Positions 45,883 through 53,324 of a stretch of DNA of 64,000 nt are shown here, one piece after another. Each line of letters opens with the position of its first letter. Position 1 is the first letter of the stretch. Origin of the DNA: Tolypothrix sp. NIES-4075 (GTDB lineage Bacteria; Cyanobacteriota; Cyanobacteriia; Cyanobacteriales; Nostocaceae); NCBI RefSeq assembly GCF_002218085.1, contig NZ_BDUC01000011.1, forward strand, positions 85,250-149,249, read 5' to 3'. Both the position numbers and the translations under genes were made by a program. The notes under the pieces were generated by a model. That model saw only the letters and a program-made list of their open reading frames with translations, was not told the origin of the DNA and did no database searches.

Positions 45883-45902
45883 TTGACTTCAATAGAAGTC
45901 AA
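45883..45902. promoter_or_regulatory. Inverted repeat between the polymerase and the next gene
   Basis: Arms TTGACTTC and GAAGTCAA with loop AATA. On the minus strand it is followed by a T-run, so it could be a terminator for the minus-strand gene at 46360. Its place between divergent genes also fits an operator. Confidence 0.35.
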
Positions 45903-45938
45903 AAACAAGAATATAAATGAATTTAACAAGAGGTCTTT

Positions 45939-46232
45939 ATGGTAAATAAAAGAATGTCGCCAGCGCACTATCGATAGGTGAGAAAGGATAATAGCAAGCA
46001 GTTGCCTGTTAAATCTGTTAGTGCTGTTGTTGTTGATTCGCCTGACAATCCTACCTGGCCTCGTGATAAAGTCTTCAAAATAATGAATGCTCCTACTTTG
46101 GAGGAGTATCCTTCACTCAAAGCCGCCGCCACTGCTGCTGGTGTAGGCAAAAATACTTTATCTAGAGCTATTTTTTACCTCAACAAGCTAAAGGGACGCT
46201 ATTGGATATATGCGTCAATTAGGGATGATTAA
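45939..46232 (+). pseudogene. Small HTH-like gene with an in-frame TAG (or GTG start at 45978)
   Basis: ATG 45939 has an AGAGG ribosome site and begins MVNKRMSPAHYR, but a TAG follows at 45975-45977. The same frame continues from GTG 45978 for 84 codons (VRKDNSKQLPVKSVSAV; LEEYPSLKAAATAAGVGKN; RAIFYLNKLKGRYWIY). The middle resembles a helix-turn-helix. GTG 45978 has no ribosome site of its own. Either the gene is broken by one stop, or translation restarts at GTG right after the short leader peptide. Confidence 0.5.
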
Positions 46233-46359
46233 TCAACTGTGATGAGTTAAGGTTATTTGTCATTTGCGTGTTTTTGTCGTGGTCGAGAGCTGTACTTTTG
46301 TTCGCTCCCGTCCAGCACATACTGCTATTGGTGAGCGCGGAACCGAAAACCAGGTGCTT

Positions 46360-46890
46360 TTAGTATTCGTCTGCACACATTAACAGCCCAACCCGCCAAG
46401 TTTTATCGGGGTTGCTTGGATCATCAGAACCCAAATCTTGACCTTTGCGGAACGCTTCACGGTCGTAGTAATCGATTTTGTAAAAATATCGAATTCCGTC
46501 CAGTTCAACCACCGCTAAATCGTGTTCATTATACGGGTCATTATTAGAAGTGAATTTGTCAAAGCTACGCACCAGTTTAATGAGTTGGGCTAATTTGTTA
46601 ACTGGGAGGGCTTGGACGTTACGAGTCATGCAGGTTATACCCAGACTGGTGTCACCTTGACGAAAGCGATCGTTCAGTTCTGCAATTGACATTTTGAGTT
46701 TGGGCTTTCGACAACTATAAGCTGCTTCAATCACATTGTCGGGGTCAAACTCAGGTGGGACTTTGAGTAATGTCCAGCATGAAGTGCCTTCAATTGTTAC
46801 GCTTTGTTTTTCTGTTAAAAAGTCACTGAGGACTTCTATAAAATGGTCTTCACCATGCTGTTCCCACAGCTTTTCTAATGTTTGTTTCAT
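46360..46890 (-). CDS. DUF3768 family protein
   Basis: A 176-aa protein whose C-terminal 90 residues match the DUF3768 pattern: NNDPYNEHDLAVVELDG, YFYKIDYYD, GSDDPSNPDKTWRVGLLM and the end ADEY. The first 85 residues hold a helical segment (EKLWEQHGEDHFIEVLSDFL). DUF3768 is frequent on plasmids and mobile elements of alpha-proteobacteria and cyanobacteria; its function is unknown. The gene stands alone on the minus strand. Confidence 0.75.
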   Translation of the reverse strand: MKQTLEKLWEQHGEDHFIEVLSDFLTEKQSVTIEGTSCWTLLKVPPEFDPDNVIEAAYSCRKPKLKMSIAELNDRFRQGDTSLGITCMTRNVQALPVNKLAQLIKLVRSFDKFTSNNDPYNEHDLAVVELDGIRYFYKIDYYDREAFRKGQDLGSDDPSNPDKTWRVGLLMCADEY

Positions 46891-47237
46891 TGATTTATAT
46901 GGATTATAGAATTGGACTCAGGTACGTCCGTATGTGAATGTGCTGGCTAATTCTAAAGGGCGTTAGCCCTGATTTATCTCTAGTTATCAGCGACTTAAAG
47001 CCGAGATTGAAAAACGGAGTTCTCTTTCTTTGAACTGAAGAGCGAAGCGCAACTACAAGCGCTACGATGGCATAGCCACCAGCCCTGTCCGGCTTCGCAA
47101 TTTTTTTACTCAGCCCTTAGGATGATAGCCTGACTGAAAAATCTTCCCGTTGATAGAACCAATTTTTAAAGAGTGTTGGTTAATTTAGTTTGTCAATTTT
47201 GAGTGATTTGTAGCTACAAATCATTTGAAGGTTATTT
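46891..47237. other. Divergent intergenic region with palindrome
   Basis: It separates the DUF3768 gene (minus) from the secreted protein gene (plus). It contains a GC-rich dispersed repeat around 47040-47100 and the palindrome at 47204-47223. No gene was seen. Confidence 0.45.
47204..47223. promoter_or_regulatory. Perfect palindrome 14 bp before a start codon
   Basis: Twenty bases with arms TGATTTGTAG and CTACAAATCA, directly upstream of the ribosome site (GAAGG) and ATG at 47238. A likely operator, or a hairpin limiting translation of the following gene. Confidence 0.4.
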
Positions 47238-49805
47238 ATGAGACTTACAAAGACGAATACTACTTTTATCTATTTTTTGAAAACATTTTTGCTGCCGTCA
47301 AAGACAAATTTTAAAGAAAGTGTTGAACCGACAATGATTAGAAGATTACCTAGATATTGGCGCTTTCTGACTTGCATATTTTCTGCCTTTTTAATCATTT
47401 CCAGTTTTCTAACATTTCCAGTAAGTGCAGTGGGACAGACTCTTAGTGATGGAGGTCTGCCAACACGGATTTGGGAAGTCAAAAGTGCTGATAAACAAGG
47501 AAATCCCACTAAAACGAATGTTCTTTTACCGGATTGGAAGCAGATAACATTCAGTCAGATGCCGCCGATTAGTAGATCCGGTAGCATTAATGCTAGTGAG
47601 TACACGCAAGCCGTTGGTTACGACTTAAGCCGCAGCTGGCAGACTGGGCAAACTCCCGATCAATATATGAAGCTGGGAGATATAAGCCAAGCTTTGCAAC
47701 CTGAACTGCTTTCGGTTGGGGCGATGCTCGGAACGAGCCGCTTCGCTAACGCACAAGCTACAGGTTTGAATTTAAATCAGGTAGCCTTGAGTACTTTTAC
47801 TCTGGTTGCCGAGCAGACTTTAGACCAATTAGTTAAAGCAGTGCCGTTTTTGGGACAATTCAATGTCCGAGATGTTGCACCAGTTGCTGCTTTGCTTGGC
47901 ACGTCATCTGTGGGCGATGTATCCGATCTTCAAATTGCTCAAGTACTAGCTCAAAATCCTCAATTAGGGCAACTAAAGCTTGGGGAAACAGATTTGAGCC
48001 GTTACTCAGTTTCTTCCATTCCGAATTTAGACAGTACTCCACTCCAACAGTTTACAGGCTGGCAGAACACTTTTATTAAAGACGTGCCAGGACTAAATAC
48101 TTTGCCTCTGGCTGCGATGCCTAATCCCATTGCTGAACTTGGCAGTTTGGTAATGCGGATCGATATGGTTTATGGCAAAGCTGAAGCTAAACGAACTAAT
48201 ACGGTTTCTGGCTCTGATGTCCAAGGGTTTTCAGTTCCCTGTGAGGGAAATGATTGTGCCTATATCGAGCTTGACGATTTAGAAAATCAAGGTCGAGCAG
48301 CTCGCGGATCGTTGGAAGGAAAACAGTGGATTTCCGGCAAATACCAGGAAGTAGAGGGAGGTCGGGGCTGTTTAAAAGGCGTTAACGGTGGTAAAGAGCC
48401 AACGGGGAGATTGCCGTTTGGCAGTTCTTTCAAGGTGGTGGTTTGGGATACGGATGAAACGACCGATAGCGTTACCACTGCTTTGTTTTTCCGGTTTTGC
48501 AGTTTTTGCGGATGTACGCCTTACTTTATTGGACCAGTCCCCTTCTTCACTTATCGGGTAAATTCTCCGATATTTGTGGGAACTTTGAATGAAAGGCTTG
48601 TTACTGCTGCTTCCATGCCGACTCAGGTTCAACCAGAAGTGATGTCTTCATCAGCATCGACACCCAAACCTGTTCAAGATGCTGTTTCCACTGTTAATAT
48701 ACCTTGTTCCCCTGCGAAAACATCTGGGGCATCTTTGCAAGGGATCAACCTAGATGCTTTAGGTCGTGCGATCGCTCTTATCGAAAGCGATGGTCAGTTT
48801 GATGGGTTCGGTCTTTACGTTTGTGCTGATAAAGGACAGAATTGCGGACGTGCTTTAGGAAAGTACCAAGATATGTCCTACAACCCCTACGTGGTGAAGG
48901 CGATTACCAGTAAACCAGGTGGTGAGGCGTGGCTCTTGAAAATTCGCTCTGGCGGGGAGATAACGAAGCAAGAACTTTTTCAGTTTTATCCCCCTGCGGA
49001 TCAACAAGCAGCTTTCAAAGCTTCGTTGCGAGACAAGATTGCCTCTACATCTAAGCAGATCGATTCTAAAACTGGAAAGCCTTACTTAGGCGATTCTCCT
49101 TCGGAGACGCTACGCGAACGCTTAATTAAGCGAGTAGCGCAGAAACATTTTGGGGGGGAATACTCCAAAGTTGACTCTGGTGCAAGCGACATATATGGTC
49201 GATTGAGTATTTACACTTATGGTTTTGACGCTTTAAAGCGATACAAGTCAGAGGCGGGTGGTACTTTGACTAACACTGCTTGTACTCCTACTGCTTCTGC
49301 GTCCTCCAGTCTTCCTGCGTCTCCTACAACGCAAAAAAGTGGAGCGAGTAATTCTTCATCAGCCCTTAAAGCGACGAACAACTATGTCAAACCTTCAAAC
49401 GGGCTAATAACCAGTAATTTCGGTTGGCAGACTCACCCAGTCACTGGTGTGCGGAAAATGCAGAATGGTCTTAATTATACCGCAGATATTGGAAGCTCGG
49501 TTAAAGCAGCTGATGCTGGTGTTGTTAAGTCTGTTGTCTCTAACTGTAGTCGAGGTGAGAGCAGCTGCGGTGGCGGCTACGGGAATTGGATTGAAATCGA
49601 CCACGGTAACGGCAGAACTACTCGGTACGCTCACCTGCTATTCGGGAGCGTCAAGGTTAACCCAGGAGACACAGTTTCTCAAGGGGAAGTGATTGCTGGA
49701 ATTGGCAGCACGGGGTTGTCAACAGCACCACACCTGTATTTTGAAACCCGCTCCTCTGGTAGCCTTGTCAATCCGTCTCAATTTGGACTTATGCAAGCCA
49801 ATTAG
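47238..49805 (+). CDS. Large exported protein with lysozyme-like and degenerate M23 domains
   Basis: An 855-aa envelope protein. A hydrophobic signal-like segment FLTCIFSAFLIISSFLTF lies near residues 43-60, followed by a possible cleavage site. The start at 47238 has a ribosome site; a second ATG at 47334 would place the signal nearer the N-terminus. A middle region (about 510-680) resembles a lytic transglycosylase/lysozyme fold (ALIESDGQFDGFGLY). The C-terminus (about 715-850) is an M23 peptidase-type domain, but the zinc ligands are changed: QNGLNY for HxGxD and PHLYFE for HLHF. It probably binds rather than cuts peptidoglycan, and may serve a conjugation or secretion apparatus. Confidence 0.7.
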   Translation: MRLTKTNTTFIYFLKTFLLPSKTNFKESVEPTMIRRLPRYWRFLTCIFSAFLIISSFLTFPVSAVGQTLSDGGLPTRIWEVKSADKQGNPTKTNVLLPDWKQITFSQMPPISRSGSINASEYTQAVGYDLSRSWQTGQTPDQYMKLGDISQALQPELLSVGAMLGTSRFANAQATGLNLNQVALSTFTLVAEQTLDQLVKAVPFLGQFNVRDVAPVAALLGTSSVGDVSDLQIAQVLAQNPQLGQLKLGETDLSRYSVSSIPNLDSTPLQQFTGWQNTFIKDVPGLNTLPLAAMPNPIAELGSLVMRIDMVYGKAEAKRTNTVSGSDVQGFSVPCEGNDCAYIELDDLENQGRAARGSLEGKQWISGKYQEVEGGRGCLKGVNGGKEPTGRLPFGSSFKVVVWDTDETTDSVTTALFFRFCSFCGCTPYFIGPVPFFTYRVNSPIFVGTLNERLVTAASMPTQVQPEVMSSSASTPKPVQDAVSTVNIPCSPAKTSGASLQGINLDALGRAIALIESDGQFDGFGLYVCADKGQNCGRALGKYQDMSYNPYVVKAITSKPGGEAWLLKIRSGGEITKQELFQFYPPADQQAAFKASLRDKIASTSKQIDSKTGKPYLGDSPSETLRERLIKRVAQKHFGGEYSKVDSGASDIYGRLSIYTYGFDALKRYKSEAGGTLTNTACTPTASASSSLPASPTTQKSGASNSSSALKATNNYVKPSNGLITSNFGWQTHPVTGVRKMQNGLNYTADIGSSVKAADAGVVKSVVSNCSRGESSCGGGYGNWIEIDHGNGRTTRYAHLLFGSVKVNPGDTVSQGEVIAGIGSTGLSTAPHLYFETRSSGSLVNPSQFGLMQAN

Positions 49806-49920
49806 AACTTACGCACTAAGAAAGAAAAACGAAAGTCCTGCCAATGAAAGTAAAAAACCAACTAACATCGTTCCTGTCTGGCTTAGGCTTTACGCAAATT
49901 GAGGTTTCAAACTCCTAGTA

Positions 49921-50481
49921 ATGTTGCAATCCGAGGCGTCAATTTCAATGAAAAGACTAATAAAAAGAAGGTTTTTGCAGTTTAGTTGGGGCGTGTTAAC
50001 TGTCCTGATGATTTCCTTGATCTGCGGGTTGTTTGCCCCAACAAACAGCCAAACCAGTCAAATAGAGGTTCCGATCGCCTGTGTTCCTAAAGGTATTGGT
50101 GTTGTGAGAACAGAACTAGTAACGGCTGTGTCAGAAAAAGGCATTCAATACCGCTTGCTGGATGCTTATACCGAAGGAGCCTCTGTGCCATTTTCTCTGT
50201 TGGTTTCTCTCAAGGGCAAATCGTGCCAGATTCTTCTTTCTAATCCCATGAATGACTTTTACCCCTACCACCGTGTAGTGCCGTTGCAAGTAGCGCGACA
50301 GCTAGCTTTAGGCGAGCTGCGTTACTCCATTGACAAGTTGGGAGGAATAGATAAGTTCCGTGCCACGTTGCAAGTTGGAGATGAAGGCTCGTCTTGGGAA
50401 TTTGCAGAAGAGGACATCTGGGCGTTGCAACACCTAGGAATCACACCACCCAAAAATATCAAGGTTGTTAGAGCGAAATAG
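49921..50481 (+). CDS. Exported hypothetical protein
   Basis: A 186-aa protein with an N-terminal export signal (KRRFLQFSWGVLTVLMISLI, then CGLFAPTNSQ). The start may instead be the ATG at 49948 (MKRLIKRRF), which would give a more usual signal length. The mature part is soluble with no recognised domain. It follows the large envelope protein by 115 bp and overlaps the region just ahead of the lipoprotein gene, so the three may form one operon acting at the cell envelope. Confidence 0.55.
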   Translation: MLQSEASISMKRLIKRRFLQFSWGVLTVLMISLICGLFAPTNSQTSQIEVPIACVPKGIGVVRTELVTAVSEKGIQYRLLDAYTEGASVPFSLLVSLKGKSCQILLSNPMNDFYPYHRVVPLQVARQLALGELRYSIDKLGGIDKFRATLQVGDEGSSWEFAEEDIWALQHLGITPPKNIKVVRAK

Positions 50482-50491
50482 AGGTAGGTCA

Positions 50492-51139
50492 GTGTCAAAA
50501 CTAAAATTGCCAAAACATCACGTTTTATCTTCATCCCCTGTTTCTAAACCTCCAAGCTGCTGGATGTCACTTGCCCGTTGGTTCCGTTTTGGGCTTGGGG
50601 TTTTCTTGTTGCTTTCATTATTATTGGGAACTGTTGGTTGTAGTTCTAGTGCCGCAACGGTATCTTGGCAGGAAGCATCATCTGTAGTTTCTGTCAAGAC
50701 TTTAGAACAAATTGTTCAACAAAATACTGAACTCGATCCGACTCAAGCAACTGCGGATGTGCTGGCTTGGACTGTAAAAGGAAAAGCTGGAAAATTGGTT
50801 GTTCTTGATTACAATAACTCCGGTGTTTGTGGAGCAGCGGGCTGTTTGTACAATGGCTATTTAGTTGGTAAAAATGAGCAGTTAAGCCAGGTTTTTTCGA
50901 GTTATTTGAACCCTTACTTACCACAGCATCAGCCTTTGTTTCAAGTTGGCAATGCTCCAGAGGAGTCGCTTGGCGTAGACGCGGAGCGGCTTGTCGTTAG
51001 ACATCGCTCTGATACGGCTTTACCTTGCTTGCAGGTTATGCAGGTGGATAACAACCGACTTCGACAAATGCTCTTTTGCTTTAATGGTCAAAATTATCAA
51101 TTAGCTAGCAGTCAATTACTTGACAAAAATAGCAAATAA
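50492..51139 (+). CDS. Putative lipoprotein
   Basis: A 215-aa protein starting at GTG 50492, preceded by GAGG at a good distance; an in-frame TTG at 50465 overlaps the previous gene. After a basic start comes a hydrophobic stretch GLGVFLLLSLLLGTVGCSSS, a lipobox with Cys near residue 50. The long pre-signal segment is odd and a later start (MSLARWFRFG) is possible. A dispersed-repeat-like GC-rich stretch (50965-51000) encodes ESLGVDAERLVVRH in frame. A terminator follows at 51179-51219. Confidence 0.55.
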   Translation: MSKLKLPKHHVLSSSPVSKPPSCWMSLARWFRFGLGVFLLLSLLLGTVGCSSSAATVSWQEASSVVSVKTLEQIVQQNTELDPTQATADVLAWTVKGKAGKLVVLDYNNSGVCGAAGCLYNGYLVGKNEQLSQVFSSYLNPYLPQHQPLFQVGNAPEESLGVDAERLVVRHRSDTALPCLQVMQVDNNRLRQMLFCFNGQNYQLASSQLLDKNSK

Positions 51140-51178
51140 CGCTAATCCAATGGGATGTACTCTTGGTGCTGCCAAAAA

Positions 51179-51219
51179 AGATTCCCCCAGTCACTAATGG
51201 TGCTGGGGATCTTTTTTAG
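51179..51219 (+). terminator. Rho-independent terminator after the lipoprotein gene
   Basis: Long hairpin with arms GATTCCCCCAG and CTGGGGATC (one mismatch/bulge), followed by TTTTTT on the plus strand. It ends the envelope gene cluster and also faces the end of the minus-strand gene at 51229. Confidence 0.7.
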
Positions 51220-51228
51220 GTTTTCGGA

Positions 51229-52260
51229 CTATGCCTCATCCTCATCGCTAAAATCATCATCAAAGTCGTTGTCGAATTCTGATTCCTCGTCAAGTTCAAA
51301 CTCATCCTCGAAGTTGTCATCCTCTTCAATTTGGTTAATTTTCCGAGGTGGCTTATTGTGACTGCTTGTAGAAGTCTTCGTTTTTTCCCCTGGTTTCCCG
51401 GCTGGAGGGAGAACTTTGACTTCAAGTTCTTCCGAGGCTCGTAGGGCTGGTGTTTCTGTAAATCCAGCGATCGTATCATGCAGATTCCAGATACTATTTT
51501 TGTGTTGGGGTCTGCCAAGATAAAGCTGCGACAGATTATCAATTGTTGGTTTTGTATAGCTGAGGGTTTTGCAGCAGTAGGATTTATTGTTTCCTTCGCC
51601 TTCCTTAACAGCTTTAAACTGGCAATTAATAACCCCCAATGAGCGCCATTTGTCATTTTTACCGCTAAATGGTACTTTGAAGTAATCTGAAAATGTTTTT
51701 TCAAGTAGTCGGTAAAACTCGTCACGAGCTGCTTTGAAGCTCCACAGAGCTACGTTTTTAAAGCGGATCACAATGGGAGTTGAATGCATTGGACGATTGT
51801 TTTCGTCCAGGAACACCAGGGCGTGTTCGCTGACAACATCCATTGTTTTCTTGTCGAGGTTTAGTTTGTACTCATCGTACAGTCCAACAACACTGCCACC
51901 GACATCGGGGGCATCGCTTTTATAGCGAATGTATTCAGGTACAAAGCCTAAGACAAGAATTCGGGCTTTAGTCAGTAGCAAACCAGTCACGTCTTCACTA
52001 AGTGTGACAGTAGTTAAGTCATCATCATCAGGCATAGCAAACCAATTCGCCTTTTCCAGTTGATCTTCTGGAATGAGAATACCTGCGGGGTTATCATTGA
52101 TGACAATCCCATAAGGCAAGACGGGGCGGCGGATTTGATTATATTCTGAACCCAGTAATTCGGGGTCAATATCGAATATTGCTTGCTCTTCAACTTGAGT
52201 GACTTCTTGTTCAGCTGGTTTAGTTCTGGATTTAGTTGATTTGTTATTAGTTCTAACCAT
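51229..52260 (-). CDS. DUF5895-like protein with acidic tail
   Basis: A 343-aa protein that resembles DUF5895 proteins of cyanobacterial plasmids and phage-like elements; this label is from memory of the pattern (PYGIVINDNPAGILIPEDQL; WFAMPDDDDLTTVTLSEDV; MHSTPIVIRFKNVALWSFK). I use the start MVRTNNKSTKSR at 52260; the frame extends 32 codons upstream without support. The last 40 residues are almost all Asp, Glu and Phe (FDNDFDDDFSDEDEA), as in the protein at 6330-6938. Acidic tails of this type occur in single-strand DNA-binding proteins, so a replication role is possible. Confidence 0.6.
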   Translation of the reverse strand: MVRTNNKSTKSRTKPAEQEVTQVEEQAIFDIDPELLGSEYNQIRRPVLPYGIVINDNPAGILIPEDQLEKANWFAMPDDDDLTTVTLSEDVTGLLLTKARILVLGFVPEYIRYKSDAPDVGGSVVGLYDEYKLNLDKKTMDVVSEHALVFLDENNRPMHSTPIVIRFKNVALWSFKAARDEFYRLLEKTFSDYFKVPFSGKNDKWRSLGVINCQFKAVKEGEGNNKSYCCKTLSYTKPTIDNLSQLYLGRPQHKNSIWNLHDTIAGFTETPALRASEELEVKVLPPAGKPGEKTKTSTSSHNKPPRKINQIEEDDNFEDEFELDEESEFDNDFDDDFSDEDEA

Positions 52261-52602
52261 GAGGATGAAAATTAAACATGACACCCTCACTAGTGGCGGT
52301 AGCCACAGATGTTTGTACGAACTCAGAGCAGAAAAGTAAATTGACTCATACCCCAAAGCAAAATTTTTCCTTTAAGTAATATCTAGTCCAAGTCCCATAC
52401 AAGTCTCCTGAATAATATCGACAGAAATTGCTCCAATTTCGTAGTTGTAGGTTCATAAACTGACTTATCCTATCAAACTCAGAATCACCTCACCTATTCT
52501 TACTTTTTTTGAATCTTTTTGGACAGCCGCACCACTTGTCTTGATTTACATTGTCATATAGATCTGGTATCCGATCTGCCAGATTTTGAGACAAAAAACA
52601 CG

Positions 52603-52974
52603 TTATTGGTGTTGAATATGGGTTATGTGCGATGGACTTTCGCCACGTCTGGGCGCTCTGCGCCATCGCGCCCGCAAGAAGTGCGATCGCTCGCCTGATT
52701 GTTGATTTGGATGTATCCAAGTACCTCCCCCAGTTTCTGGAGAACCTTGGAATGCTTGATATAACTCAATTACGGTAATTCCCGTTTTTGAACTTAGATG
52801 TTCTAAAGTCTCTTGTGTACGCTTGTTTGACAGCCATTCGCTAACATCACGCCTATGCTGTGTTGCTAGTTTGTAAGCTTTGCTTAAGGCTGTGGCGTTA
52901 ATGTAGCCATCCGATTGTCGTTGCTCTACTACGGAGTCGTTGATGTTGTGTGCAATTACAGCAAGTTTATTCAT
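52603..52974 (-). pseudogene. KilA-N domain protein, interrupted by a dispersed repeat
   Basis: Residues 1 to about 90 are a KilA-N DNA-binding domain: QSDGYINATALSKAYK, VSEWLSNKRTQETLEHLSSK, and GGGTWIHPNQQ. The rest of the conserved domain (an AxxxAxW segment after HP) is missing. At that point the DNA turns into a GC-rich HIP1-bearing repeat (52632-52695) and the frame reads RARWRRAPRRGES to a stop. The protein is therefore truncated in its DNA-binding domain and is probably non-functional. KilA-N proteins are typical of phages and plasmids. Confidence 0.7.
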
Positions 52975-53324
52975 ACTGAGATGTCCTCAAAACAGCTTTG
53001 TCAGAGACGCACTTCATAAGTACGCCTCTAGTTGATAGGGAAAAAGAAATATTTACGGCTACGCCACGTCAGCCACTAACAAACCGCCGAGGGCGATGAT
53101 TAACAACAGCGCTTGTTCTGGAGTCTCGCAACGAGATCGCAGATCGCAACAACACGGCTGGGCTACCCACAAACCATCAATATCAGCTTAGAACGAAAGT
53201 ACCCAGCAAATTCATGCCTTTTAAGTAATATTTGTCTTTAGGAAAAATTATGTGAAACTCAGATATGTCGAGCTACCTCCTTTCTCCTTCCACTCCTCAT
53301 TCTTATCCTCTGCCTTAACAAAAC
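52975..53324. other. Intergenic region, nothing recognised
   Basis: It lies between the KilA-N remnant and the end of the CHAT gene. No repeat, terminator or gene could be supported, apart from a GC-rich stretch (about 53085-53150) like other dispersed repeats here. Confidence 0.4.

Noticed and set aside
49800..49825. A single TIR-like word (GAACTTACGCACT) after the exported protein
   Set aside because: It resembles the MITE end TAGGACTTACGCA but no matching inverted end or target duplication was found nearby.
52490..52720. A 76-codon minus-strand frame overlapping the KilA-N remnant
   Set aside because: It starts inside the domain in the wrong frame and consists of dispersed-repeat sequence and non-conserved DNA.
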